This document shows positions 16,009 to 24,533 of a stretch of DNA of 64,000 nt, in pieces. The stretch is taken from positions 65,705 to 129,704 of the forward strand of contig NZ_JAEVFI010000013.1 of assembly GCF_019303495.1 (NCBI RefSeq). Reading direction: 5' to 3'. The position numbers and the translations under genes were made by a program. Position 1 is the stretch's first letter. Each line of letters begins with the position of its first letter. Source of the stretch: Streptomyces sp. JJ66 (GTDB lineage Bacteria > Actinomycetota > Actinomycetes > Streptomycetales > Streptomycetaceae). The notes under the pieces are model-generated. The model was not told the DNA's origin, searched no databases, and was given only the letters and a program-made list of their open reading frames with translations.

Positions 16009-17402
16009 ACCATCCCATGCCGTACGCGTCCGGCGGGGCAGGCGCCAGCGGTGCGCCCGTCCGCGTCCTGGCGGCTGTCCGGGACGCCGACGCCAGCCGC
16101 GTCCTGACCGGGCTGCTGGAGCGGCTGCCCGGCGCCGAGCCGCAACCCCCCGTGGGTACCAGCACCGCCCTGCTCGACCTGCTCGCCACGCGCGGTGCCG
16201 ACTCGGTGGCTGGGCTGCCCGAGGTCGTGCTCGTCCACGAACACCTCGGACCCCAGCCCGCGCTGGAGCTGATCCGCGAGGTCGCGCTGCGCTTCCCGGC
16301 CGTCGGCACCGTGCTGCTCACCGGTGACGCCAGCCCCGCCGTGTACGCCGCCGCGATGGACAGTGGCGCGCGCGGCGTGCTGCCGATGCCGATCGGCTAC
16401 GAGGAACTGGCGGCCCGGGTGCGGGCGGTGGCCGGATGGTCCACCGGGGTGCGCCGCCACCTGGGCCCGGCCGACGACCCGTACGCCGGTGCCCCCTCCG
16501 CCCCGCTGGTCACCGTCGCCGGGGCCAAGGGCGGCGTCGGCACCACCCTGGCCGCCGTCCAGCTGGCGCTGGCCGCGCAGGCGTCCGGGCACGCGACCGT
16601 GCTGGTGGACCTCGACCTGCAAACCGGCGACGTCGCCTCGTTCCTGGACGTGCAGTTCCGGCGCTCGGTCGCCGACCTGGCCGGGCTCAGCGACCTGGGG
16701 CCACGGGTGCTCCAGGACGCGGTGTTCGCGCACAGCACCGGGCTCGCGCTGCTGCTGGCGCCCGCCGAGGGCGAACGCGCCGAGGAGGTGACCGACGCGG
16801 CTGCCCGCCAGCTGCTGCCCGCGCTGCGGGCACGCTACGACGCCGTGATCGTGGACTGCGGCAGCCACCTCGACGCGGCGGGCGCCGTCGCCGTCGAACA
16901 GGCCGACACCGCGCTGCTGGTCACCACGCCCGATGTCGTCGCCGTGCGCGGCGTCAAACGCCAGGTGCGGCTGTGGGACCGGCTACAGATCCGCAAGGCC
17001 GAGGACACGCTCACCGTCGTCAACCGGCACACCCGTGGCAGCGAGATCCAGCCGCCGCTGATCCGGCAGATCACCGGTACCCGCCTGGCCCGCACCACCG
17101 TTCCGGCCGCCTTCAAGGAGCTGCAAGGCTGCCTGGACTCCTCGCGCATGCACGAGCTGGACGCGCGCGGCTCGGTGCGGCAGGCGCTGTGGGCGCTGGC
17201 CGGTGAGGTGGGGCTGGTGGCGGGTCCGGGTGCGGACGCCGCCTCCGGCCCGGCTCCGGGGTCAGGTTCGGCGTCGGGCGGCGGCTTTGGGGCGGGCAAG
17301 GGGCTGGTGCCCTTCGGCGGCGGCAGCGGCGGCGAGCGTGGGGCGCTGGTGGCTTCACGCCGGGCGCGCGGGGCGTCACGCCGGGCGCGGCGGGGGCGCT
17401 GA
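16005..17402 (+). CDS. cpaE: CpaE/TadZ-like MinD-family ATPase
   Basis: 465 residues. An N-terminal receiver-like domain (residues ~18-145, with VVLVHEHLG and TVLLTGD) is followed by a MinD/ParA ATPase with the deviant Walker A GAKGGVGTT (173-181), LVDLDLQTGDVASFL and VIVDCGSHLD. TadZ/CpaE proteins place the secretion machine at its cell site. The C-terminal ~65 residues are Gly/Ser/Ala low complexity ending in an Arg-rich tail. GTG 16005 overlaps the cpaB stop. Confidence 0.92.
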   Translation: MNHPMPYASGGAGASGAPVRVLAAVRDADASRVLTGLLERLPGAEPQPPVGTSTALLDLLATRGADSVAGLPEVVLVHEHLGPQPALELIREVALRFPAVGTVLLTGDASPAVYAAAMDSGARGVLPMPIGYEELAARVRAVAGWSTGVRRHLGPADDPYAGAPSAPLVTVAGAKGGVGTTLAAVQLALAAQASGHATVLVDLDLQTGDVASFLDVQFRRSVADLAGLSDLGPRVLQDAVFAHSTGLALLLAPAEGERAEEVTDAAARQLLPALRARYDAVIVDCGSHLDAAGAVAVEQADTALLVTTPDVVAVRGVKRQVRLWDRLQIRKAEDTLTVVNRHTRGSEIQPPLIRQITGTRLARTTVPAAFKELQGCLDSSRMHELDARGSVRQALWALAGEVGLVAGPGADAASGPAPGSGSASGGGFGAGKGLVPFGGGSGGERGALVASRRARGASRRARRGR

Positions 17403-17405
17403 GGC

Positions 17406-17840
17406 GTGGGCGGGGTGCGACGGCAGCCGCGCGGCGGGCGCGGGGGGCGAGCGGGGTTCCGGGACGGGCGCGGGGTGCGTGGGCGGTTCCGGGACGAGCG
17501 CGGGCAGGCGACCGTTGAATTCCTGGGCATGCTGCCGCTGATCCTGCTGACGCTCGCCCTGCTGTGGCAGTTCGTTCTCGTCGGCTACACCTTCACGCTC
17601 GCCGGGAACGCCGCCGACCAGGCCGCGCGCGCCGGTGCCGTGGGTGCCGACTGCGCGGGCGCCGCGTCCGCCGACCTGCCCGGTGCCTGGGCCTCGGGCG
17701 CGTCCGTGGCCTGCGGCGAGTCCGGCGGCCTGGTGCACGCCGACGTCACGTTGCGCGTGCCGGTGCTCTTCCCCGGCGCCGTCGGCTTCCCGTTCGACGT
17801 CACCGGAAACGCGGCGGCGGTCTCGGAGGAGGCACCATGA
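17406..17840 (+). CDS. TadE-like minor pseudopilin 1
   Basis: 144 residues from GTG 17406, three bases after cpaE. A 33-residue Arg/Gly-rich leader precedes ERGQATVEFLGMLPLILLTLALLWQFVL, the pilin-like Glu-plus-hydrophobic-helix motif of TadE (Glu at +5). A helical and then beta part follows (NAADQAARAGAVGADC). TadE pseudopilins are cleaved by a TadV-type peptidase and join pilus assembly. Its ATGA overlap with the next gene implies coupling. Confidence 0.85.
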   Translation: MGGVRRQPRGGRGGRAGFRDGRGVRGRFRDERGQATVEFLGMLPLILLTLALLWQFVLVGYTFTLAGNAADQAARAGAVGADCAGAASADLPGAWASGASVACGESGGLVHADVTLRVPVLFPGAVGFPFDVTGNAAAVSEEAP

Positions 17841-18340
17841 CGCGGCACCCGGCGCGAACCGGCCGCGCGCGCCCCCGGAATGGCCCTCGAACCGCCCCCC
17901 GGAACGGCCTCAGCGCCAGCCTGCCGAGCGACCCCGGGGCCACCTCCCGGACCGGCCCCGAGGGCGCCCCCCGGAACGGCCCCCGCGACCGGGATCGCGG
18001 GCAGGCGGCGATCGAGTTCATCGGCTTCCTCCCGCTGCTCCTGCTGCTCGCCCTGGCCGGAGTGCAGCTCGGGCTCGCCGCCTACACCGCGCAGCAGGCG
18101 GGCACCGCCGCCCGCACGGCCGCCCGCTACGTCTCCCAGGACGACGACCGGGGCGGCGCGAGCGCCGGGCGGGCCGCGCTCAGCGGCTGGCTCGCGGACG
18201 ACGCCGCCTTCACCGAGCGCCGCGCGCCCGGTGAGGTGACCGTCACCGCGACCGTGACCATCCCCTCCGTCCTCCCCGGCGTTAGCTTCGGCAGCGTCGA
18301 GAAGTCCGCCACCATGCCGCGACAGCGGGAGCTGCCGTGA
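17837..18340 (+). CDS. TadE-like minor pseudopilin 2
   Basis: 167 residues. ATG 17837 overlaps the previous stop and follows GGAGGAGG. The leader (~55 residues) is rich in Arg, Pro and Gly, with repeated NGPR/RNG units. Then RGQAAIEFIGFLPLLLLLALAGVQLGLAAYTAQQAGTAARTAARYV shows the TadE transmembrane helix with its conserved Glu. It is paralogous to the preceding gene; paired TadE genes are normal in Tad loci. Confidence 0.85.
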   Translation: MTRHPARTGRARPRNGPRTAPRNGLSASLPSDPGATSRTGPEGAPRNGPRDRDRGQAAIEFIGFLPLLLLLALAGVQLGLAAYTAQQAGTAARTAARYVSQDDDRGGASAGRAALSGWLADDAAFTERRAPGEVTVTATVTIPSVLPGVSFGSVEKSATMPRQRELP

Positions 18341-18380
18341 CCGAGCCCGCGCCCTGGGAAACCGAGCCCGCGCCCTGGGA
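18340..18380. repeat. 21-bp tandem duplication before cpaF
   Basis: ACCGAGCCCGCGCCCTGGGA occurs at 18340-18359 and again at 18361-18380, a period of 21. It separates the tadE2 stop from the cpaF start and pushes cpaF about 20 bases downstream. The second copy ends in the ribosome site (GGAAGGAG). Confidence 0.85.
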
Positions 18381-18395
18381 AGGAGCCGCCGCGCG

Positions 18396-19733
18396 ATGAG
18401 CCTCAAGGCCCGCCTGACCGCGCCCGAAACCGCCGCCGACCGGCCGGAGGAAAGCCACCTCGTCGGCACCTTCCGCACCAAACTGCTGGAGGAGATCGAC
18501 CTCGCCGAGATGTCCCGGCTGGCCGCCGCCGAACGCCGGGTGCGGCTGGAGCGCGTGCTGGGGCACATCATCAGCCGCGAGGGCCCGGTGCTCTCCACCG
18601 CCGAACGCGCCCAGCTCATCCGCCGCGTGGTGGACGAGGCCCTGGGCCTGGGCATCCTCGAACCGCTGCTGGAGGATGCCACCATCACCGAGATCATGGT
18701 CAACGGCCCCGACCACATCTACGTCGAACGCGCCGGACGCGTCGAACGCCTGCCGCTGCGGTTCGCCTCCGGGGACCAGCTGATGCAGACCATCGAACGC
18801 ATCGTCTCCACCGTCAACCGGCGCGTGGACGAGTCCAACCCGATGGTGGACGCCCGGCTGCCCACCGGCGAACGCGTCAACGTCATCATCCCGCCGCTGG
18901 CGCTGACCGGCGCCACCCTCACCATCCGCCGCTTCCCGCGCGCCTACACCCTGCACGAACTCATCGACCTCGGCACGCTCGACGAGCCCATGACCCTCTT
19001 CCTTGCCTCACTCGTCCGGGCGAAGTACAACGTCATCGTTTCCGGCGCCACCGGCTCGGGGAAGACGACGCTGCTCAACGCGCTCTCCGGGCTCATCCCC
19101 GACGGCGAGCGCATCATCACCGTCGAGGACGCCGCCGAACTCCAGCTCCAGCAAAGCCACGTCATCTCGCTGGAGGCCCGCCCGCCCAACGTCGAGGGCA
19201 AGGGCCAGATCACCATCCGCGACCTGGTGCGCAACTCCCTGCGCATGCGCCCGGACCGCATCATCGTCGGCGAGGTACGCGGCGGCGAAACGCTCGACAT
19301 GCTCCAGGCCATGTCCACCGGGCACGACGGCTCGCTGGCCACCGTGCACGCCAACAGCGCCGAGGACGCGCTGATGCGGCTCCAGACGCTCGCGTCCATG
19401 TCCGAGGTGAAGATCCCCTTCGAGGCGCTGCGCGACCAGATCAACAGCGCCGTCGATGTCCTCGTCCAGCTCACCCGGCACCCCGACGGCTCCCGTCGCG
19501 TCACCGAAATCGCCATCCTCGACTCCGCCGGACGCGAGGACTACCGCCTGACCACCGTCGCCCGCTTCCACCCCCGCCCGCTGGAGGCCGACCACGTGGT
19601 GCGCGGCACCTTCGCGCACTTCCCCGTCCCGCGCCGCGTCGCCGACCGCCTCTACCTCTCCGGCGAGGCGCTGCCCCCCGCCTTCGGCGTCGCCGACTCC
19701 GCACTCGACCTCGCCACCCGCGCCGCCCGCTGA
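18396..19733 (+). CDS. cpaF: Secretion ATPase CpaF/TadA
   Basis: 445 residues, a hexameric type II/IV secretion ATPase that powers Flp pilus assembly at the inner face of the membrane. Residues 60-200 form the N-terminal domain (ITEIMVNGPDHIYVER). Walker A is GATGSGKTT (217-225), the Asp-box region is ITVEDAAELQL, Walker B is RIIVGEVRGGE (288-298), and the His box is TGHDGSLATVHANS (308-321). All catalytic elements are intact. It is followed by tadB after 15 bases. Confidence 0.97.
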   Translation: MSLKARLTAPETAADRPEESHLVGTFRTKLLEEIDLAEMSRLAAAERRVRLERVLGHIISREGPVLSTAERAQLIRRVVDEALGLGILEPLLEDATITEIMVNGPDHIYVERAGRVERLPLRFASGDQLMQTIERIVSTVNRRVDESNPMVDARLPTGERVNVIIPPLALTGATLTIRRFPRAYTLHELIDLGTLDEPMTLFLASLVRAKYNVIVSGATGSGKTTLLNALSGLIPDGERIITVEDAAELQLQQSHVISLEARPPNVEGKGQITIRDLVRNSLRMRPDRIIVGEVRGGETLDMLQAMSTGHDGSLATVHANSAEDALMRLQTLASMSEVKIPFEALRDQINSAVDVLVQLTRHPDGSRRVTEIAILDSAGREDYRLTTVARFHPRPLEADHVVRGTFAHFPVPRRVADRLYLSGEALPPAFGVADSALDLATRAAR

Positions 19734-19748
19734 GGAACCGCCCCGCCG

Positions 19749-20690
19749 ATGACACTCGACCACCTCGTCCGCCTCACCCTCGGCGCGACCCTGCTCGCCT
19801 GCGTCCTCGCCGTGCTCGCCCTGCGCGCCTACGCCGCCGGACGCGCGCAGCGCCGCGAGCTGGTCGCCCGGCTGTCCGCCACGCCCACCACACCCGCCGC
19901 CGACAGCCGCCGACTGGCCCGGCTCGACCGGTGGCTGCGCCGCACCGGACCCGGCCGCCGCCTCGGACACCGCCTAGCCGCCACCGGACTCGACGTCACC
20001 GTCGGAGAGTTCACCGTGGCCGTGCTCGCGCTGGTCACCGGGCTGTGGATCGTCGCCCAGTCGCTGCTCGCCGCCTTCTTCGGGCCGCTCGCCGCGCTGC
20101 TCGGCCTGTGGGCCGCCGCCACCTTCCTCAGCTGGCAGCGGAACAAGCGCATCGAGAAGTTCATCAACCAACTCCCCGAACTAGCGCGCCTGCTCGCCAA
20201 CGGCACCCAGGCCGGACTCGCCCTGCGCACCGCGATCACCCTGGCCGCCGAGGAGATGGACGCCCCGGCCGGTGAGGAACTGGGCAAGGTCTCCGACGCG
20301 CTCGCCCTCGGCCACTCCCTGGACGACGCCCTCGGTGAACTCGCCGAACGCCTCCCCTCCCGCGAGCTGGTCGTACTGGTGACCACGCTGGTGCTCTCCC
20401 ACCGTGCCGGGGGCCAGGTCGTCGGCTCCCTGCGCAACCTCACCGACACCCTGGAACAGCGCAAGGAAACCCGGCGCGAGGTGCGCACCCAGCTCTCCCA
20501 GGTGATGATGACCGCCTACGCCGTTCCCCTCATCGGTCTGGCCGTGCTGCTGCTGATGGACCGCGCGGGCTCCGGCGTCCTGGACCGCATGACGTCAACC
20601 TTCGTCGGCCAGGCCGCCGTCGTCATCGCCTTCGGCCTGTACGCGGTGGGCTTCTTCGTCATCCGCCGCCTGTCCCGGATCGACGTGTGA
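19749..20690 (+). CDS. tadB: Tad inner-membrane platform protein TadB
   Basis: 313 residues with a type II secretion F domain. An N-terminal membrane segment and a pair near residues 95-130 precede the cytoplasmic F domain (INQLPELARLLANGTQAGLALRTAITLAAEEM, ALGHSLDDALGELAERLPSRELVVLVTTLVLSHRAGG). Two C-terminal membrane segments follow. With TadC it forms the platform that the CpaF ATPase drives. It sits in the operon between cpaF and tadC. Confidence 0.94.
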   Translation: MTLDHLVRLTLGATLLACVLAVLALRAYAAGRAQRRELVARLSATPTTPAADSRRLARLDRWLRRTGPGRRLGHRLAATGLDVTVGEFTVAVLALVTGLWIVAQSLLAAFFGPLAALLGLWAAATFLSWQRNKRIEKFINQLPELARLLANGTQAGLALRTAITLAAEEMDAPAGEELGKVSDALALGHSLDDALGELAERLPSRELVVLVTTLVLSHRAGGQVVGSLRNLTDTLEQRKETRREVRTQLSQVMMTAYAVPLIGLAVLLLMDRAGSGVLDRMTSTFVGQAAVVIAFGLYAVGFFVIRRLSRIDV

Positions 20691-20703
20691 GGGAGCGCCC
20701 GCT

Positions 20704-21591
20704 GTGACCCTGCTGCTCGCCGCACTCGCCGCCCTGTGCGCGCTGGGCTTCGCCCACGGCCTGCGCCTGTACCGCGCGGAGACCAAACTGCCCGCCGACC
20801 TCGCGCTCGCCCTGGAAGTCGGCGCCACCCGCACCACCCCCGTCGGCTCCGCGCTCGACCGGCTCGGCATGCGCTGGGCGCCGCTGGTGCTGCGGCTCAT
20901 GGGCCCGCGCCGCGTCGCCGCCGTCCGCCGCCGCATCGACCACGCGGGCAACCCCGGTGGCCTCACCGTCGATCGCTACGCCGCCCGCCGCTTCGTCTAC
21001 GGCATGCTGGGAGCGCTCGGCGCGCTCGCCATGCTCGCGCGCGGTCAGTGGCTCCTGGCGGCGCTCATGGTGGCGTTCGGACTGCTGTGGATCGAGGTGG
21101 GCATCCTCGCCGCCGTCCGCGTACGGCGCGCCGAGATCGAACGCACCCTGCCCGACTTCCTCGACGTCCTCGCCGTCGTCGTCTCCGCTGGCCTCGCCTT
21201 CCGCCAGGCGCTGGACCGGGTGGCCGAGCGATACGCGGGGCCGTGGGCCGACGAACTGCACATCGCCCTGCGCCAGATGGACCTCGGCGTCAGCCGCCGC
21301 CAGGCGTTCGAGGAACTGCGACGCCGCAACGACTCCGAACAGGTCGCCATGTTCGTCACCGCGCTCCAGCAAGGCGAGGACCTCGGCGCACCGCTCGTGG
21401 ACACGCTGATCGCCCTCGCCGCCGACATGCGCCGCACCGACGCCCAGAACGCTCGCCGCCGCGCGGCCCGAGCGGTACCCAAGGCCACGCTCGTCATCAC
21501 CACCGTGATGGTCCCGGCCACCCTGATCCTGCTCGTCGCCGGGCTGTTCCTCGGCACCGGCGTGGAGTTCGGGAGGATCACCGGTGAGTAG
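20704..21591 (+). CDS. tadC: Tad inner-membrane platform protein TadC
   Basis: 295 residues from GTG 20704, 13 bases after tadB, with GGGAGCG upstream. The F domain shows LPDFLDVLAVVVSAGLAFRQALDRVAERYAGPW and MFVTALQQGEDLGAPLVDTLIALAADMRRTDAQNARRRA. Hydrophobic segments lie near residues 1-18, 100-140 and 262-286. It is paralogous to TadB and completes the platform. Confidence 0.94.
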   Translation: MTLLLAALAALCALGFAHGLRLYRAETKLPADLALALEVGATRTTPVGSALDRLGMRWAPLVLRLMGPRRVAAVRRRIDHAGNPGGLTVDRYAARRFVYGMLGALGALAMLARGQWLLAALMVAFGLLWIEVGILAAVRVRRAEIERTLPDFLDVLAVVVSAGLAFRQALDRVAERYAGPWADELHIALRQMDLGVSRRQAFEELRRRNDSEQVAMFVTALQQGEDLGAPLVDTLIALAADMRRTDAQNARRRAARAVPKATLVITTVMVPATLILLVAGLFLGTGVEFGRITGE

Positions 21592-21888
21592 GCGCCTTTG
21601 TGACGCGGCATCAATTCCCACAAACTTCTCGCCAACCCCTTCGCGTGCGCACCCCGTTGTGGCAGAGTCACTCTCTGGAACGACGTGCCGTGTGCACGTG
21701 TGCCGACGGAGCGAGGAGGTCCCCGCCGATGCCGCGCCGCGCCGCCCGTTACCGCGTGTGGGCCGCGAACCCGCGCTTCCGCTACCCCGCCCTCCGCCCC
21801 GTCATCGCCCGACTCCACGCGAGGCCCCCCGCCCCGGGGCCACTCACCACCCCACCCCCGTCGCCCGAGTCCGGAGAGCGAGACCCCC
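21592..21888. other. Region between tadC and the Flp pilin with a strong ribosome site
   Basis: AGGAGG at 21714-21719 stands 9 bases before ATG 21729. That frame (MPRRAARYRVWAANPRF) has high GC3 for about 40 codons and then continues, without a stop, through the whole pilin gene in another frame and into the TadG-like coding region. Whether 21729 starts a real protein is unresolved. Confidence 0.5.
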
Positions 21889-22062
21889 ATGAACCCCCGC
21901 CCGCGCCTGCGCCTGAACAACGACACCGGCCAAACGGCCATCGAATACCTCGGCATCCTCGCCGTCGTCGCCGCGATCATCGTCGTCCTCCTTTCGACGG
22001 ACTTTGGTTCAGCGATCGTCGAAGCCATCAACCAGCAGATCGCAAAGGTGACGGGCGGCTGA
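21889..22062 (+). CDS. flp: Flp-type major pilin precursor (57 aa)
   Basis: The 57-residue product has a short basic leader, the cleavage-site region DTG-QTAIEYLG with the pilin Glu at +5 and Tyr at +6, one hydrophobic helix (ILAVVAAIIVVLLSTDFGSAIVEAI) and an ending KVTGG. This is the usual form of Flp/Fap pilins. ATG 21889 follows GGAGAG. It should be processed by an A24-type prepilin peptidase; the only one seen here is at 30378-31106. It overlaps an open frame on the same strand that leads into the TadG-like gene. Confidence 0.85.
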   Translation: MNPRPRLRLNNDTGQTAIEYLGILAVVAAIIVVLLSTDFGSAIVEAINQQIAKVTGG

Positions 22063-22661
22063 GTTCGTGTGAGGTTGTTGACCGAGGGCAAGCTGCACCG
22101 ATCTACATCACTGTGGTTGCCGGTGCACTCTTTCTGGCGCTTGCCTATTTCGCTTTCGGACAAGCGGCCCTTGCTCGGAACGGAACACAAAGCGCCGCCG
22201 ACGCAGCAGCGTTGGCGGCTGCTCACGATGCCCGGAACCAACTAGGCGAAGGCATTCTCGACAGCCTTGACGATCTCGCTCAATGGGAAGAACTGCTGGC
22301 GGGGCGCACGTTTTTAGCCGAGCGGGCGTGTGCCCAGGCGGAAAGCTTCGCTAAGAAGAACCAATCTGCTGCTCAAGCTTGCGAGGTAAAGGGCGGAACG
22401 GCGCCCGAGTTCTCGGTAGAGGTCAGGTCCGTTGCGCCTGTGGGTGATTCAGTAGTCCCCGGAACGGAAGGCGTCCATGCGCGGGCATCGGCTGCCGCCG
22501 TCCTTGAACCGCTCTGCAGGGCAGTCGAAGCTGACCTCGAAGAGTCTCCCAAAGACCCAGTTTTGCTCCTGTGTGACGGAGACAAACTCATCGTCAACCC
22601 TGAGGAGCCTGAGACAGTACCGGATTTCGATGCGCTGTTCAGGGTTCGACTAACCGAATGA
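22059..22661 (+). CDS. TadG/TadE-like Tad-domain protein, start unresolved
   Basis: The recognisable protein begins VVDRGQAAPIYITVVAGALFLALAYFAFGQAALARNGTQSAADAAALAAAHDARNQ, a classic TadG-type N-terminal membrane helix and helical repeat, followed by ~150 residues of exported domain with CAQAE, ACEVKG and LCDGD cysteines. No ATG, GTG or TTG exists in frame between the pilin stop and the DRGQ motif. The nearest candidate is CTG 22059, overlapping the pilin stop; otherwise translation must start at ATG 21729 (311 residues), reading through the pilin gene. GC is lower than upstream. Confidence 0.7.
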   Translation: MSSCEVVDRGQAAPIYITVVAGALFLALAYFAFGQAALARNGTQSAADAAALAAAHDARNQLGEGILDSLDDLAQWEELLAGRTFLAERACAQAESFAKKNQSAAQACEVKGGTAPEFSVEVRSVAPVGDSVVPGTEGVHARASAAAVLEPLCRAVEADLEESPKDPVLLLCDGDKLIVNPEEPETVPDFDALFRVRLTE

Positions 22662-22689
22662 ATGCCAGCATAGGTGAGGGAAGTATCTG

Positions 22690-23265
22690 ATGCGTGCAGG
22701 ACACGTAGGGGCATTGGGTAGGAGAATCGCTTGTGCGGGGTCGGCGGCGGTATTGACGTGTGTGCTTGCTGCCTGTGGCGGTGGGGGAGAAGGGGAAGAC
22801 AAGGTAGACCGTGAGGAACAGGCTACGGAATCTTCCCAGGGGTCCGCCTCCGCCGAGGTCGATACTGACACGGTCATCGGTGAGCTAAAGGGTCCCAACG
22901 GAGTTGTTGTCCAGGTGCACTCGGCCACGCGCGACCCTGGCGGTTTCGTGACGATCGAGGCCACGCTGCACAACGATGGTTCGAAGCCATACGATCCAGT
23001 ACGCCTGCGTTCACAAGAAACCAGCATCAAATCAAAGTCTGACATTTCTGGTGCGACGCTAGTCGATCAGCAGGGTAAAAAGCGGTACTTGGTGCTTCGG
23101 GACACAGACGGTCAGTGCCTCTGCACCACCAGCATATCGCTGACTGCTCCTGGTGATACGCGACCTCTATTTGCGCAGTTTCCGGCACCTCCGAGTAGTG
23201 TGGTCGAGGTCGAGTTTCAGCTACCCACCATGACTGCCGTCGCCCTCGAATTGACTGAGGGGTGA
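22690..23265 (+). CDS. Secreted lipoprotein of the Tad locus (191 aa)
   Basis: The N-terminus is a lipoprotein signal peptide with lipobox LAAC (Cys near residue 29), followed by a Gly/Glu/Asp-rich linker and a beta-rich domain (VVQVHSATRDPGGFVTIEATLHNDGSKPYDPVRL) resembling immunoglobulin-like DUF4352-type folds. One CLC pair may form a disulfide. Its stop overlaps the start of the OmpA-like gene (GTGA), so the two are co-translated and probably work together at the cell surface. The exact role is unknown. Confidence 0.8.
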   Translation: MRAGHVGALGRRIACAGSAAVLTCVLAACGGGGEGEDKVDREEQATESSQGSASAEVDTDTVIGELKGPNGVVVQVHSATRDPGGFVTIEATLHNDGSKPYDPVRLRSQETSIKSKSDISGATLVDQQGKKRYLVLRDTDGQCLCTTSISLTAPGDTRPLFAQFPAPPSSVVEVEFQLPTMTAVALELTEG

Positions 23266-23891
23266 AGACGTTGACTATGTGCCGAAACCCGGCAACATCG
23301 GCATTCGTGACGCTCTTGGCAGCGGCAGTGTTCACCACTGCTTTTGGTCCTTCCACCGCTGCGGCCGACTCGCCGGACGGACCTGCTAATGACACTGCAC
23401 CCGTCAAGGTCAATAGCGCGTCGCCCCAGTTGCGCATGCGCGACCGGGCTACTCTCGCGGAGTCGCGGGTGATCGATATCGTGCAGGTGGTTGAGGACGA
23501 GGCCGGGGACGAGCGGCGCGCGGACTCCAACGCCAAGACCACGTTCACGCTCCAGGCGGAGGTGCTGTTCGGCAGGGACAGCGCCAAGCTCAACCGCGAG
23601 GCGAACGCGACGATCGCGGTGATCGCGGAGGAGATCAACACGCAGGGCTCCACCGAGGTCAACGTCTACGGCTTCACCGACAACCTCGGCTCCTACCAGC
23701 ACGGCGTCGAGTTGTCGCAAAACCGCGCCGAGGCCGTCCATCAGGAGCTGATCACCCACCTGGACAGCCCAGGGGTGACGTTCAACATCCGGGGATACAG
23801 CGAGGACTACCCCGTGGCCTCCAACGCAACCGAGGAAGGGCGGGAAAAGAACCGAAGGGTGGAAGTTTCCTTCCCTCGCACGGAAGGTTAG
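23262..23891 (+). CDS. OmpA-family peptidoglycan-binding exported protein
   Basis: 209 residues from GTG 23262. A Sec signal peptide ends near TAAA-DS (about 36). The C-terminal ~115 residues form an OmpA/MotB peptidoglycan-binding domain (EVLFGRDSAKLNREANATIAVIAEEI, VNVYGFTDNLGSYQHGVELSQNRAEAVHQEL, EKNRRVEVSF), with the Asp and Arg that hold diaminopimelate. No outer membrane is expected in this host, so it most likely anchors the Tad apparatus to the cell wall. The upstream partner is a lipoprotein with which it overlaps. GC rises again in the second half of the gene. Confidence 0.9.
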   Translation: MKTLTMCRNPATSAFVTLLAAAVFTTAFGPSTAAADSPDGPANDTAPVKVNSASPQLRMRDRATLAESRVIDIVQVVEDEAGDERRADSNAKTTFTLQAEVLFGRDSAKLNREANATIAVIAEEINTQGSTEVNVYGFTDNLGSYQHGVELSQNRAEAVHQELITHLDSPGVTFNIRGYSEDYPVASNATEEGREKNRRVEVSFPRTEG

Positions 23892-23974
23892 ACGCTGCGT
23901 AGTAGCGTGGTCACACTGAGCCGGTTCGCGTAACCCTCCCCGTGACGGACCGGCTCAGCCCGCGCCGTAGCCCC

Positions 23975-24403
23975 CTATACGTCCAGGACGAACCAGACGA
24001 CCTTCCCGTGGTCGTCCCCGCCCCACGCGCTGGACCCCAGTGCGTACCGCCCCCAGTTGCGTGCCAGCTGTTCCACGATGAACAGGCCGCGCCCGAAGCA
24101 GTCGTCCGTTGTGACGGTCAACGGGTCGGGTAGCTCCGAGTCGTTGTCCCACACGCTGACGCGCAGCTCTTTGCGCCGTACCGAGGCCCGGATGTACACC
24201 GGCCCGTCCGAATGCTTGACGCCGTTCGTTACCAGCTCGCTCGCCAGCAGCAGCGCGGTGTGCGTGACGTCGTGCTCGACGCCGTAGGTGCCCATCGCCG
24301 CGTGCAGCGTGCGCCGCGCGATCCCGGGTGCCCGGTGATTGTTCGTCAGCTGGAGCCCGAAGGACCACTGGTCGGGTGATTGAGTCAGCGGAGTGACGGT
24401 CAT
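23975..24403 (-). CDS. RsbW/SpoIIAB-type HATPase serine kinase
   Basis: 142 residues. ATG 24403 follows GAGGAG at good spacing. The fold shows the HATPase_c N box (LLASELVTNGVKHS), the G1 box (VWDNDSELP) and the G2 region (DDCFGRGLFIVEQLARNWG). Streptomyces has dozens of such stand-alone kinases, some of them anti-sigma factors. It is transcribed away from the DUF5753 regulator and shares its intergenic palindrome, so it belongs to a WhiJ-type module. The target is unknown. Confidence 0.88.
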   Translation of the reverse strand: MTVTPLTQSPDQWSFGLQLTNNHRAPGIARRTLHAAMGTYGVEHDVTHTALLLASELVTNGVKHSDGPVYIRASVRRKELRVSVWDNDSELPDPLTVTTDDCFGRGLFIVEQLARNWGRYALGSSAWGGDDHGKVVWFVLDV

Positions 24404-24533
24404 GCGACTGCTCCTCGTCTCGTGGAGGCGCCCGCGATGGTGGCCTGCCGCTCCGCCGCGCGCAGGCAGAACGGTGCACTTCCGCCGCGCAGCACGGGGG
24501 GTAAGTGACCCGATACACAAGGTAGAGCCTGAT

